This document shows positions 32,926-41,272 of a stretch of 45,731 bases of DNA, in pieces (position 1 is the stretch's first letter; every line of letters begins with the position of its first letter). A model generated the notes under the pieces. It ran no database searches and was not told the origin of the DNA. It saw only the letters and a program-made list of their open reading frames with translations. A program made the position numbers and the translations under genes. Source of the stretch: an uncultured Eubacteriales bacterium (GTDB taxonomy: Bacteria; Bacillota; Clostridia; Christensenellales; Aristaeellaceae); the NCBI GenBank assembly GCA_902778055.1, contig CACYWL010000020.1, forward strand, positions 1 to 45,731, read 5' to 3'.

Positions 32926-32954
32926 TTGACGGAGGGAATGATATACTTTATATT
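32926..32954 (+). promoter_or_regulatory. Promoter of the NYN-domain gene
   Basis: TTGACG (32926-32931), 17-nt spacer, TATATT (32949-32954). Transcription should begin near 32961. Confidence 0.8.
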
Positions 32955-32964
32955 GGGTTATGGT

Positions 32965-33993
32965 ATGGACTGTAGCCCGACAAATAATCAACGGAAGAAG
33001 GTTTTCAATCTGAGTAGATTTGCGGTGTTTGTAGATCTGGAAAACTGCGGCGCGAGGGTGGAGACGCTGAACAGCATTCTGGAGAAGGTGAAGATCCGCG
33101 GGGATATCCTGCTGGGAAAGGTTTATGGATATACGGACAAGTTCAGCGACCTGAAGCCGCTCCTGCTGAGCAACACATTTACAGTGGTTCCCAGTCTTCG
33201 CTACGGAATCTCGCAGAAGAACAACGCGGATATTCAGCTGGTCATTGACGCGCTGGAAGTGGCGTATAAAAATGAACTGATCGACAGTTTCTGCATTGTG
33301 TCGGGGGACAGCGACTATACTCCGCTGGTCGGCCGGCTGAAGAGCATGGGCAAGTTTGTGCTGGGAATCAGCCGCAGCGAAGCCGCCAGCACGATTTTTA
33401 TCAATGCCTGCAATGAATTCCAGTTTCTGGAAAGCGTTCGCAAGAGCAAGGTGGAGAAGCCGAGGAGGCAGAAACAGGCTGCGGCCAACGAGGAGCTTGC
33501 GGATGAGAGCGAGCTGAACAAGCTGCTGACCACCGTTCTGGAAGAGCATAACGATGAAATGTACGCCAGCGAGCTGAAAGGCGTGCTGCTTCGGCTGCGG
33601 CCGGACTTTAACGAGAAGAATTACGGCTGCGCCTCTTTCTTCAAGCTGCTGACCAAGCTGGCCAGACAGTTCGGGGATCTGAAGGTGCTGAATGACAATT
33701 ACAACGTGACGGTGACTCTTACCAGCGGCGATTCCGGCGAGGCTATTCCGCAGCTGAACAAGGATAACTGGAAGGAAGCCTTCAAGGCTCAGATCCAGGC
33801 ATACAAGGAAGGCGGATTTGACCGGGTGAATCCCTCCATTCTGAAGGCGGATATCATCACGTCCTATCCGAACTTCAACGAGCGGGCCATCGGATTCAAA
33901 CGCTTCAGCGATGTCATGAAGCAGCTGGAGAAGGACGGACTGATTGCGATTGAAATGGACGAACAGAAGACTATGCTGATCAAGCTCCTGTAA
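32965..33993 (+). CDS. NYN domain RNase-like protein with OST-HTH/LOTUS domains
   Basis: Given here from the ATG at 32965 (342 aa). The promoter at 32926-32954 excludes earlier starts and leaves that ATG almost leaderless. An in-frame CTG at 33010, 8 nt after AAGAAGG, would give a 327-aa protein starting right at the domain. The NYN (PIN-like) domain has 'FAVFVDLENCG' and 'SGDSDYTPLVGRLKSMGK' with metal-binding Asp residues. Two C-terminal OST-HTH-like modules follow ('MYASELKGVLLRLRPDFNEK' and 'NPSILKADIITSYPNFNER'). The predicted role is RNA binding and cleavage; targets are unknown. Confidence 0.86.
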   Translation: MDCSPTNNQRKKVFNLSRFAVFVDLENCGARVETLNSILEKVKIRGDILLGKVYGYTDKFSDLKPLLLSNTFTVVPSLRYGISQKNNADIQLVIDALEVAYKNELIDSFCIVSGDSDYTPLVGRLKSMGKFVLGISRSEAASTIFINACNEFQFLESVRKSKVEKPRRQKQAAANEELADESELNKLLTTVLEEHNDEMYASELKGVLLRLRPDFNEKNYGCASFFKLLTKLARQFGDLKVLNDNYNVTVTLTSGDSGEAIPQLNKDNWKEAFKAQIQAYKEGGFDRVNPSILKADIITSYPNFNERAIGFKRFSDVMKQLEKDGLIAIEMDEQKTMLIKLL

Positions 33994-34010
33994 GAGCGGA
34001 GGGCCCAGAA

Positions 34011-34544
34011 TTGAAGTATCTCCGGAGAGGCGTCTGGTATATCGCCGGCAGGCTGTTTCTGATCTGCCTGATTCTTGCGATCGGCATGACGGTTTTTTAC
34101 TATGCCATGAATTTGACCAATCTGCAGATTATCCTGAAGGACGGCATGGCCGCCAGAGCCAAGGTGATTATGGGTATAGAAAAGGACGATACGGTGCTGG
34201 AGCGCTATTTTCAGAAGGCCTGCATCTCTTCCGACGCGGCCCTGACATCGGCTCTGGGCGGAAGCAGCCCTTACGCGGACTACAATGTGCGGGGCATCGA
34301 TCACCGTCTGACCATGGGATTCTTCTGGACCTGGCCCTGGGACAGCACAGTCCGGCTGACGATTGAGGAGAGTATCCCCAGAATTGACGGACGGGTCAAA
34401 GGCACCCGGGCGGACGAGGTGATTGCGCAGAAAGGCGCCGGAGCGCTTTATCCCCCGGAATGGACGAACGCGAAATACCGTGTGGGTCTGATCAGGGAAA
34501 ACGGACAGTGGAAGATTCGCAGCCTGACCCAGATGAATGAATAA
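34011..34544 (+). CDS. Small membrane-anchored protein of unknown function
   Basis: Protein of 177 aa from a TTG at 34011, 8 nt after GGAGG. One membrane helix lies at about residues 11-32 ('IAGRLFLICLILAIGMTVFY'), with a soluble, mostly beta-type domain of about 145 residues outside it ending in 'NGQWKIRSLTQMNE'. The end resembles the last strands of NTF2-like folds, but this is weak. It lies 17 nt after the NYN gene and is probably co-transcribed with it. Confidence 0.68.
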   Translation: MKYLRRGVWYIAGRLFLICLILAIGMTVFYYAMNLTNLQIILKDGMAARAKVIMGIEKDDTVLERYFQKACISSDAALTSALGGSSPYADYNVRGIDHRLTMGFFWTWPWDSTVRLTIEESIPRIDGRVKGTRADEVIAQKGAGALYPPEWTNAKYRVGLIRENGQWKIRSLTQMNE

Positions 34545-34559
34545 AACGAGGAGTGCGGC

Positions 34560-35510
34560 TCAGGGAGCCTTGCGCAGGATCTCCTCCGAGGTTTCAGCGC
34601 GGGTCCATCCGGTATAGGTGAGCCTGGAGCGTCTGGGCAGCGCATCCGCCGTCTTTCTCCATTGACTGGGTATCACGCCCATGAAACGGAGAAAGTGCCT
34701 GTTGAAGCAGCTGAGAGAGGAATAACCGACCTGGCCTGCGACGGATGCAATGTTCTCATCGGTCTCCAGCAGCATGGAACAGCTTCTGTAGATACGGATC
34801 TGGTGGAGATAATCCAGGGGGGTTGTTCCCAGCTGTTCCTTGAAGAGCCTGCGGAAATGAGTGGGACTGAGATGGCAGAGAGAGGCCAGCTTTTCCATGG
34901 AAAAATCCGCGGCATAGTTTTCGTGCATCCAGCTGAGCGCCGGGAGCAGCAGCGGATTCTCCGAGGGCTGCGCGGCCATGGCGGCCGGCCTGTCCGGCAG
35001 GGTTCTGACCATCCGGGTGAACAGCGTCAGCAGCAGCCCCCGGACGCAATCCCGGTATCCTTCCTTCTGCTCCCGCATCTCCCGGATGATTTCACGGAGC
35101 AGCGCGGGCGCCCAGGGCGCCTTTTCCTGATGAAGAATCAGACAGCCCGAATGATGAACTGAACGGAGCAGCGAACGCTGCTCCGTATTTTTTTCGAGCA
35201 GCTTCTCGAGATCAACAAAGACATAGGACCACATGCTGAAGGAATCGGCCGGCGTGGACCAGGTGGTATGATGTACATCAGCCCCGATCAGCGTCACATC
35301 TTCGGCCTGAAAGGAGATTTCCTCCTGATTCAGGAGCATCATGCCCTGCCCGCTGCGACAGAATCCGATCTCGACACAGTTGTGAAAATGAAGATTGACG
35401 CTGCGCTGCGGACTGATCCGCCACTCGTCTCCGTCCAGGACCAGGACGGGGAAGTCCGGGGGCAGCTCGTAGCTTCGGTATTCTGAAAGGACCATCTTGG
35501 ATCTTGGCAT
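34560..35510 (-). CDS. AraC family transcriptional regulator of the pectin locus
   Basis: Protein of 316 aa from the ATG at 35510, preceded by GGGAGG; the frame extends further upstream but those residues are not domain-like. The N-terminal cupin domain includes 'VNLHFHNCVEIGFCRSGQG'. The C-terminal helix-turn-helix pair is 'FSMEKLASLCHLSPTHFRRL' and 'IASVAGQVGYSSLSCFNRHF'. It is divergent from the GH112 gene and most likely activates it in response to a sugar. Confidence 0.88.
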   Translation of the reverse strand: MPRSKMVLSEYRSYELPPDFPVLVLDGDEWRISPQRSVNLHFHNCVEIGFCRSGQGMMLLNQEEISFQAEDVTLIGADVHHTTWSTPADSFSMWSYVFVDLEKLLEKNTEQRSLLRSVHHSGCLILHQEKAPWAPALLREIIREMREQKEGYRDCVRGLLLTLFTRMVRTLPDRPAAMAAQPSENPLLLPALSWMHENYAADFSMEKLASLCHLSPTHFRRLFKEQLGTTPLDYLHQIRIYRSCSMLLETDENIASVAGQVGYSSLSCFNRHFLRFMGVIPSQWRKTADALPRRSRLTYTGWTRAETSEEILRKAP

Positions 35511-35903
35511 AATAATATGAGCCTCCCTCATTAAAAGACATCTCAGGAAGAAGTCCGGCGCTGAATCTTCGCTTTGAAACGGCAGCCGCCGAGGGGAGAA
35601 GAACAGGGAAAACCGGAAAGAATAAACAAAAGTCAATGGAGAAATATGATCAGAACCCAGAATGACTAAAGACATAAATATTATATGAGAAATGGGCGAA
35701 ATGTACAAGCCTCTGAATAAAAACACTTCCGGAACGAACAAAAATGTAAAATCTGGGAGGTAATCGCCGGGTTATTTCCGGGAAAATGGTTGAAATGAGT
35801 CAGTTTTTGGTCCTGAGAGCATAGTTTTTTTCCCTGCTGCGGTTTAGAATCATTTCTGAAACTGATGAAAATGTCAATTTCTGAGGGATCGATGGAGGCG
35901 CTT
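35511..35903. other. Divergent regulatory region between araC and GH112 genes
   Basis: No gene is seen. The minus-strand araC promoter is at 35680-35708. For GH112 a -10-like TAGAAT lies at 35845-35850, but its -35 (35822-35827) is TAGTTT, a poor match, as expected for an activator-dependent promoter. The araC leader is then about 160 nt. Related GAGTCAG/GACT motifs occur near 35660 and 35797, but no clean pair of AraC sites could be defined. Confidence 0.55.
35680..35708 (-). promoter_or_regulatory. Promoter of araC
   Basis: On the minus strand TTGTAC (35708-35703), 17-nt spacer, perfect TATAAT (35685-35680). Confidence 0.8.
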
Positions 35904-38051
35904 ATGTCGGACCAGATCAGAAAAGGAGATTTTACTCTTCCCGGCGAGTCCGGGTATGAACAGCTGACCCTGCAGCTGGCGGAAACCTGGGGAGCGGACG
36001 TGATCCGGGACAGCGACGGTACCAAGCTTTCTCCCGAGATTGCTCAGGCTGGTTACCGGATTTATTCCACGATTTGCATTATCCGCGAACACAATGCCTT
36101 TGCGCTGGCGCATCCGGAGACGCAGCAGCAGTGCTTTCTCCTCTCCGACGCCGTCATGGCCGAAGGCGAACGGATCTCGATTGAGCCTCTGAAAGGTTAT
36201 TTCTCCGAACAGTTTCAGATCAATGATTCTCCCGAGGCCATGCCCTACTGGGAGGTCAGGGACAGGACGAGCGGTACGGTTGTGGACCGCAGCCAATGGG
36301 TCTGGCAGGACGGATGTGTTACAGTGACCGGGTGTGAGCGTTGGCACCGTTATACGGTATCCTTCCTCTGCTGGAGAGTGTGGGAAGAAATCAACATGTA
36401 TAACCACACAACCAATCACTGGACCAGCGAGCATCTTCGACAGCTGGATCCGAGACATCCTCTTGCCTGGGCTTTTCTGCAGGACTGGCTGGAAAACTGG
36501 TGCCTGGAGAATCCGCAGACAAACGTTGTCCGCCTGACCTCGCTTTTCTACAACTTTGTGTGGATCTTCGGCGATGATCCCCGCCGCAGGACCCGTTTCA
36601 CGGACTGGGGAAGCTATGATTTTACCGTCAGTCCCGCCGCGCTGAAGGCCTTTGAGCAGGAATACGGATATGCACTGACGGCTGAGGATTTCCTGCAGAA
36701 GGGGAGACTTCAGGCTACTCACCGTCCCCCGACTCCGGCCAAGAAGGATTATATGGATTTTATTCAGCGCTTTGTCGCTGATAAGGCCAGAGTACTGGTT
36801 GAGATTATTCACCGGCACGGCAAGCAGGCCTATGTTTTCTACGATGACAGCTGGGTGGGTATGGAACCCTATGGCCCCTATTTCAGCTCCATTGGGTTTG
36901 ACGGGCTGATCAAATGTGTTTTTTCCGGCTTCGAATGCCGGCTCTGCGCCGGAGCTGACGTGCCTGTACATGAGCTTCGTTTTCACCCGTATCTTTTCCC
37001 GGTGGGCCTTGGAGGTCTTCCCACCTTTATGGAAGGAGGGCATCCTGAAAAGGATGCCATGGATTACTGGCTTCATGTGCGCCGCGCCCTGCTGCGCCAG
37101 CCTGTAGATCGGATCGGACTCGGCGGTTATCTCCACCTGACAGAGGGCTTCCCGGCGTTCGTGGATACCATCACGGAAATTGCGGACCAGTTCAGACAGA
37201 TCAAAGAACTCCACCGGGAAGGATCGCCTGCTGCGCTGCCCATTCGCGTGGCTGTGCTTCATACCTGGGGACGGCTGCGCAGCTGGACCCTCAGCGGACA
37301 CTTCCACGAGACGGACGGAAATGTACTGATTCATATCAATGAAGCGCTTTCCGGGCTGCCTGTCGAGGTTTGCTTCCTCAGCTTTGAGGATATTCTCTCC
37401 GGCGGGCTGAAAGACGTGGATGTTCTGATTAATGCCGGCAGGGCCGGAGACGCATGGAGCGGCGGAACGGCATGGAACCAGCCTGAGCTGATCGCAGAGA
37501 TCACGCGGTTCGTTTATGAGGGAGGGGCGCTGCTTGGCGTGAATGAACCTTCCGCAGCTCCTGGGGGTGATTCTTTCCTGGCCCTTGCTCCTCTTCTCGG
37601 CGTGGATGTGGATGACGGCAGGTATGCCTGCCATATGCCCTGGAGCTTCCAGACCGAAGATCCTTCCTTTGCCGTTTGCAGGGAAACGCTGGCGCTGAAA
37701 CCGAATGTCAGGCTGACTGCACCGGATGTCACGGTCTGGGCTCAATGCGGCGGAGTGCCGCAGATGACGTTCCGTACCTGCGGAAAGGGGAGGACCGCCT
37801 ATCTGAGCGGGTTTACCTACAGCCCTGAAGCCGCTGTCATGTTGATGCGCCTGCTGGTTCAGCTGACCGGAATTCGGGAAGAAGGGATTGCCTCCGCGGA
37901 TTCCATGCTTGCGGAAGCGGCCTGGTTCCCGAAGAACAGGACCCTGGTGGTTCTGAATAACAGCGATCAGGAGCTGAAAACGGAGGTCAATTATCCGGAG
38001 GGTAAGGTGACGGTAGAGCTCAAGCCTCTGGAGATGCGATTCATTCGGTAA
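35904..38051 (+). CDS. GH112 beta-galactoside phosphorylase (probably D-galactosyl-1,4-L-rhamnose phosphorylase)
   Basis: Protein of 715 aa from the ATG at 35904, 5 nt after GGAGG (35894-35898). It opens 'GDFTLPGESGYEQLTLQLAE' and 'WGADVIRDSDGTKLS', the GH112 signature, and has 'YVFYDDSWVGMEPYGPYF' in the barrel. GH112 enzymes phosphorolyse beta-galactosides to alpha-galactose 1-phosphate, acting on lacto-N-biose/galacto-N-biose or Gal-beta-1,4-Rha. Because every neighbour is for rhamnogalacturonan, the Gal-Rha specificity is inferred. No signal peptide, so it is cytoplasmic. It is the first gene of the locus, 394 bp from araC. Confidence 0.9.
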   Translation: MSDQIRKGDFTLPGESGYEQLTLQLAETWGADVIRDSDGTKLSPEIAQAGYRIYSTICIIREHNAFALAHPETQQQCFLLSDAVMAEGERISIEPLKGYFSEQFQINDSPEAMPYWEVRDRTSGTVVDRSQWVWQDGCVTVTGCERWHRYTVSFLCWRVWEEINMYNHTTNHWTSEHLRQLDPRHPLAWAFLQDWLENWCLENPQTNVVRLTSLFYNFVWIFGDDPRRRTRFTDWGSYDFTVSPAALKAFEQEYGYALTAEDFLQKGRLQATHRPPTPAKKDYMDFIQRFVADKARVLVEIIHRHGKQAYVFYDDSWVGMEPYGPYFSSIGFDGLIKCVFSGFECRLCAGADVPVHELRFHPYLFPVGLGGLPTFMEGGHPEKDAMDYWLHVRRALLRQPVDRIGLGGYLHLTEGFPAFVDTITEIADQFRQIKELHREGSPAALPIRVAVLHTWGRLRSWTLSGHFHETDGNVLIHINEALSGLPVEVCFLSFEDILSGGLKDVDVLINAGRAGDAWSGGTAWNQPELIAEITRFVYEGGALLGVNEPSAAPGGDSFLALAPLLGVDVDDGRYACHMPWSFQTEDPSFAVCRETLALKPNVRLTAPDVTVWAQCGGVPQMTFRTCGKGRTAYLSGFTYSPEAAVMLMRLLVQLTGIREEGIASADSMLAEAAWFPKNRTLVVLNNSDQELKTEVNYPEGKVTVELKPLEMRFIR

Positions 38052-38067
38052 ACTTCTCAAAAAGTGC

Positions 38068-38096
38068 TTGACGAACAGATGTCGGAAAGATACAAT
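38068..38096 (+). promoter_or_regulatory. Promoter upstream of the GH105 gene
   Basis: TTGACG (38068-38073), 17-nt spacer, TACAAT (38091-38096), in the 97-bp spacer after GH112. It would give the GH105-transporter genes their own transcript. The preceding AAAAGTGC is shared with the rRNA-like promoter at 45645. Confidence 0.75.
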
Positions 38097-38148
38097 ATTT
38101 ATGCCATTGAATACAAATTCAATCCTGCATACGGAGGAATATCCCAGC

Positions 38149-39210
38149 ATGAAAGAAACTTACAAGCAGACCGCAGATCGTGTTTTGGCGATGCTTCAGC
38201 GGGCGGACGGAAACGATCCTTCCCGGGGGCATCTGACCATGAACAACTGGGAATGGCCTACAGGGGTCGCTCTCTACGGCATCTACAAGACATATCAGCA
38301 GAGCGGGGATCAGTCCATTCTGGATTATCTGACCGGCTGGTATGACGACATGCTTTCCCGGGAGACGAAGCCGCACAGGAATGTGAATACAGTGGCACCG
38401 GTGCTGACCCTTACCTGTCTGTATCAGGAAACAAAAAATGAGAAGTATCTGCCCGTCATTGAAAGCTGGATCGACTGGGTGATGAAGGAAATGCCCAGGA
38501 CGGACTATGAGGGCCTGCAGCACTGTACGGTCTGGAACAAGCATTATGAACAGCTATGGTGCGATACTCTGTTCATGGTCTGTCTGTTCCTGGCAAAAGC
38601 CGGCGTTGCGCTGGAAAGGCCGGAGCTGATCGAGGAATCCGAGTATCAGTTCCTGATGCATATCCGGTATCTGCAGAACAAGGTAAACGGTCTGTTTTAT
38701 CATGGGTGGACTTTTGACCGCCGCCATAATTTCGCGAACGCTTTCTGGGCCCGGGGAAATGCCTGGTTCACCGCCGCGGCCATCGAGCTGTACGATATTA
38801 CGAAGCGTGAGAATGCCGCCATGCGCATGATTCATGCCGCCTGGAAGGATCAGGTGCTTGCGCTGTGGAAGTATCAGCGGGTGAACGGGCTGTACACGAC
38901 GCTGATCGATGTGGAGGAAACCTATTGTGAAACCAGCGCCACCGCGGCGATCGCATACGGTGTTCTGAAGGGTGTTCGGCTTGGATGGCTTCCCAAGGAG
39001 CCGTACGCCGCGATGGGCATGCTGTCTGCGGATGCGGTCATTGGGCAGATTGACGAGACCGGCGCTGTCCAGGGTGTTTCCGGCGGTACCGGGATGGGGC
39101 ACAGCCTGCAGCATTATAAGGACATTATCGTCACGCCCACGGCTTATGGGCAGGGGCTGACCTTCCTGATGCTGACGGAGCTGATGATCCGGGATACGCA
39201 GAGAGAATGA
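38149..39210 (+). CDS. GH105 (GH88-like) unsaturated rhamnogalacturonyl hydrolase
   Basis: Protein of 353 aa from the ATG at 38149, about 10 nt after GGAGGA. It is a YteR/YesR-type alpha/alpha-toroid enzyme: 'NNWEWPTGVALYGIYK' near the start, 'QLWCDTLFMVCLFLA' with the catalytic Asp, and 'NAFWARGNAWFTAAAI'. It hydrates and releases the 4,5-unsaturated galacturonyl residue from the non-reducing end of RG-I lyase products. No signal peptide; cytoplasmic. Confidence 0.92.
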   Translation: MKETYKQTADRVLAMLQRADGNDPSRGHLTMNNWEWPTGVALYGIYKTYQQSGDQSILDYLTGWYDDMLSRETKPHRNVNTVAPVLTLTCLYQETKNEKYLPVIESWIDWVMKEMPRTDYEGLQHCTVWNKHYEQLWCDTLFMVCLFLAKAGVALERPELIEESEYQFLMHIRYLQNKVNGLFYHGWTFDRRHNFANAFWARGNAWFTAAAIELYDITKRENAAMRMIHAAWKDQVLALWKYQRVNGLYTTLIDVEETYCETSATAAIAYGVLKGVRLGWLPKEPYAAMGMLSADAVIGQIDETGAVQGVSGGTGMGHSLQHYKDIIVTPTAYGQGLTFLMLTELMIRDTQRE

Positions 39211-39292
39211 TTTCGATATCATCCCGGCAGCGCTTTTTGTGAGGAATTCGGGAAATCAAAGGTACTTTCCAGTGTTTTTGATGAAAGGGGTA

Positions 39293-40246
39293 ATGGCAGT
39301 GACGACAAAGGCGGTCAACGCTCCGGGACGCAAGGTGGGCTACTGGCGCAAGCTGGGATTGGATCTGGTAAAGAACAAATGGCTTTACATCATGATGATC
39401 CCGGGGTTGATTTATTTCCTCCTGTTTAAGTATCTGCCTATGTGGGGCATCATTATTGCTTTTGAGGATTATTCCCCCTTCCTGGGCCCCTTCAAAAGCA
39501 CGTGGAAGGGTCTGTACTGGTTTCAGCGCTTCTTTGCGACCAGCAAATGGTGGGATTATCTGCAAAACACCCTGATCCTCAGCTTTATGAGCATCGTATT
39601 CACTTTTCCGGCGCCCATTATCCTGGCGCTGATGCTCAATGAAATCCGGAGCGTGCCTTACAAGAAGGTGACTCAGACCCTGCTCTATATGCCGCATTTC
39701 ATCTCCATCGTGATCGTGGTATCCATCACGTATGTTATCTTTGGAACGGACGGCATCATCTACAAACTGACGATGCAGATGCTCGGTCATTCCATAGACT
39801 ACCTCGGGGATCCGAAAGTTTTCCGGTGGATGATTGTCGGTCAGAGCATCTGGAAGGAGACCGGTTGGGGAACAATCATCTTCCTTGCGGCCCTGACCAA
39901 TGTGGACACCCAGCTCTATGAAGCAGCGATGATCGACGGCGCCAACCGGGCCCAGCGGCTCTGGCATATCACGCTGCCGGCAATCCGCTCGACGATCGTG
40001 CTGATGCTCGTGCTCCGGATGGGCAGCGTCCTGGATACCGGATATGAGCATCTGATTCTGATGTCGAACGCGCTGAACCGTTCCGTTTCCCAGACGCTGG
40101 ACGTTTTCGTCTATCAAAACGGTATCGTCAACGGTCAGCTCAGCTATACCACGGCGGTGGGTGTCATGAAGAGCGTTGTTTCCGTCATTCTGGTTGTTTC
40201 GTCCAATAAGATCGCGCACGCATTGGGCGAAGAAGGCCTGTATTAA
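39293..40246 (+). CDS. ABC sugar permease, LplB/YtcP-type
   Basis: Protein of 317 aa; ATG 39293 is used, but an in-frame GTG at 39299 is better spaced from AAAGGGG (39284-39290). It has six predicted membrane helices, with 'YIMMIPGLIYFLLFKYLPMW' as the first, and the EAA loop 'EAAMIDGANRAQRLWHITLP' that contacts the ATPase. It belongs to the CUT1 class for oligosaccharides. Paired with the permease 17 nt downstream. No ATPase gene is in the locus, so a shared MsmX/UgpC-like protein is expected. Confidence 0.9.
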   Translation: MAVTTKAVNAPGRKVGYWRKLGLDLVKNKWLYIMMIPGLIYFLLFKYLPMWGIIIAFEDYSPFLGPFKSTWKGLYWFQRFFATSKWWDYLQNTLILSFMSIVFTFPAPIILALMLNEIRSVPYKKVTQTLLYMPHFISIVIVVSITYVIFGTDGIIYKLTMQMLGHSIDYLGDPKVFRWMIVGQSIWKETGWGTIIFLAALTNVDTQLYEAAMIDGANRAQRLWHITLPAIRSTIVLMLVLRMGSVLDTGYEHLILMSNALNRSVSQTLDVFVYQNGIVNGQLSYTTAVGVMKSVVSVILVVSSNKIAHALGEEGLY

Positions 40247-40262
40247 GAAGGGGGCGGAAGAA

Positions 40263-41219
40263 ATGGCAAAGAAAAAGATAGATGAAACTACGGTTCAGCT
40301 GAACGGAAAAACCCTGACCATTGGCAGCGGCCCGGTCGGCGTCTACCGTACCACGGGCAGTATTGCCTTCGATATTCTCAACTACACGGTGATCGGGCTG
40401 GCGGCTTTCACGACGGTGCTGCCGATCCTTTACATCATTTTCAACTCGTTTGCAACGGAACTGGAGCTGCAGACCCGGTCCATGTTCCTGATCCCTCAGA
40501 CCTGGTCGGTGGATGCGTACCGCTACATTTTCGCTTCCAATAAGCTGATCAGAGCCTTCGGGAATTCTGTGTTCATCACTTTCTTCGGCACGCTGATCAA
40601 TCTTTTGTTCACTGTGACGATGGCCTATCCCCTGAGCAAGAAATTCCTCCGGGGACGTACCCCCATCCTCAATCTCATCATCATCTCCATGTTCTTCTCC
40701 GGCGGTATGATTCCCGGGTTCGTGGTCGTCTCCTCCTGGCTGAAGATGCGCGGCACCTACTGGGCGCTGCTGCTCCCCGGTGCCATCAGCGCCTATAATA
40801 TGATGATTGTGAAGAATTTCTTCCAGGGAATTCCTGCGGAACTTGAGGAGAGCGCGGCGCTGGACGGATGCAACGATCTGGGTATCCTTGGGAAGATCGT
40901 GCTCCCACTGAGCCTTCCCGTGTTGGCCACCTTCGGACTGTTCTACGCCGTCGGACACTGGAACTCCTACTTCTCCGCCATGATTTATCTGACGGATGAC
41001 AAGATGTATCCTCTGCAGCTGATCCTTCGGAACATCATCGTAACCGCGGAGGCGTCGGCAAGCGACATGAGCCTGATGGATCCAAACTTTGTGGAACCGC
41101 CGAAGCAGTCCATCAAAATGGCGGTCATCGTTGTGGCGACCGTACCGATCATGTGCATCTATCCCTTCCTGCAGAAGTATTTCGTGAAGGGCGTGATGGT
41201 TGGCGCGCTGAAGGGATAA
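40263..41219 (+). CDS. ABC sugar permease, LplC/YtcP-type
   Basis: Protein of 318 aa from the ATG at 40263 with a GAAGGGGGCGG site. It carries a soluble N-terminal extension of about 40 residues, then six helices beginning 'ILNYTVIGLAAFTTVLPILY', and the EAA-like loop 'ELEESAALDGCNDLGILGK'. It ends 'YFVKGVMVGALKG', the classic end of LplC-type permeases. It forms the heterodimeric channel with the previous gene. Confidence 0.92.
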   Translation: MAKKKIDETTVQLNGKTLTIGSGPVGVYRTTGSIAFDILNYTVIGLAAFTTVLPILYIIFNSFATELELQTRSMFLIPQTWSVDAYRYIFASNKLIRAFGNSVFITFFGTLINLLFTVTMAYPLSKKFLRGRTPILNLIIISMFFSGGMIPGFVVVSSWLKMRGTYWALLLPGAISAYNMMIVKNFFQGIPAELEESAALDGCNDLGILGKIVLPLSLPVLATFGLFYAVGHWNSYFSAMIYLTDDKMYPLQLILRNIIVTAEASASDMSLMDPNFVEPPKQSIKMAVIVVATVPIMCIYPFLQKYFVKGVMVGALKG

Positions 41220-41223
41220 ACCG

Positions 41224-41248
41224 GTTATTCGCGGCTTTGCCGCATAAC
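41224..41248 (+). other. Intercistronic hairpin before the solute-binding protein gene
   Basis: GTTAT-TC-GCGGC-TTT-GCCGC-ATAAC folds into a stem of 10 bp with one 2-nt bulge, ending 11 nt before AAAAAGGAGG. It may stabilise or process the mRNA so that the binding protein is made in excess over the permeases. Confidence 0.6.
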
Positions 41249-41272
41249 AATTTTAAAAAGGAGGCCTTTTCC

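Noticed and set aside
34662..35162. A 166-aa plus-strand open frame opposite araC
   Set aside because: Shadow of the AraC coding sequence, which has clear helix-turn-helix motifs.
35874..38150. A 758-aa minus-strand open frame opposite GH112
   Set aside because: Antisense shadow of the GH112 gene, with no motifs.
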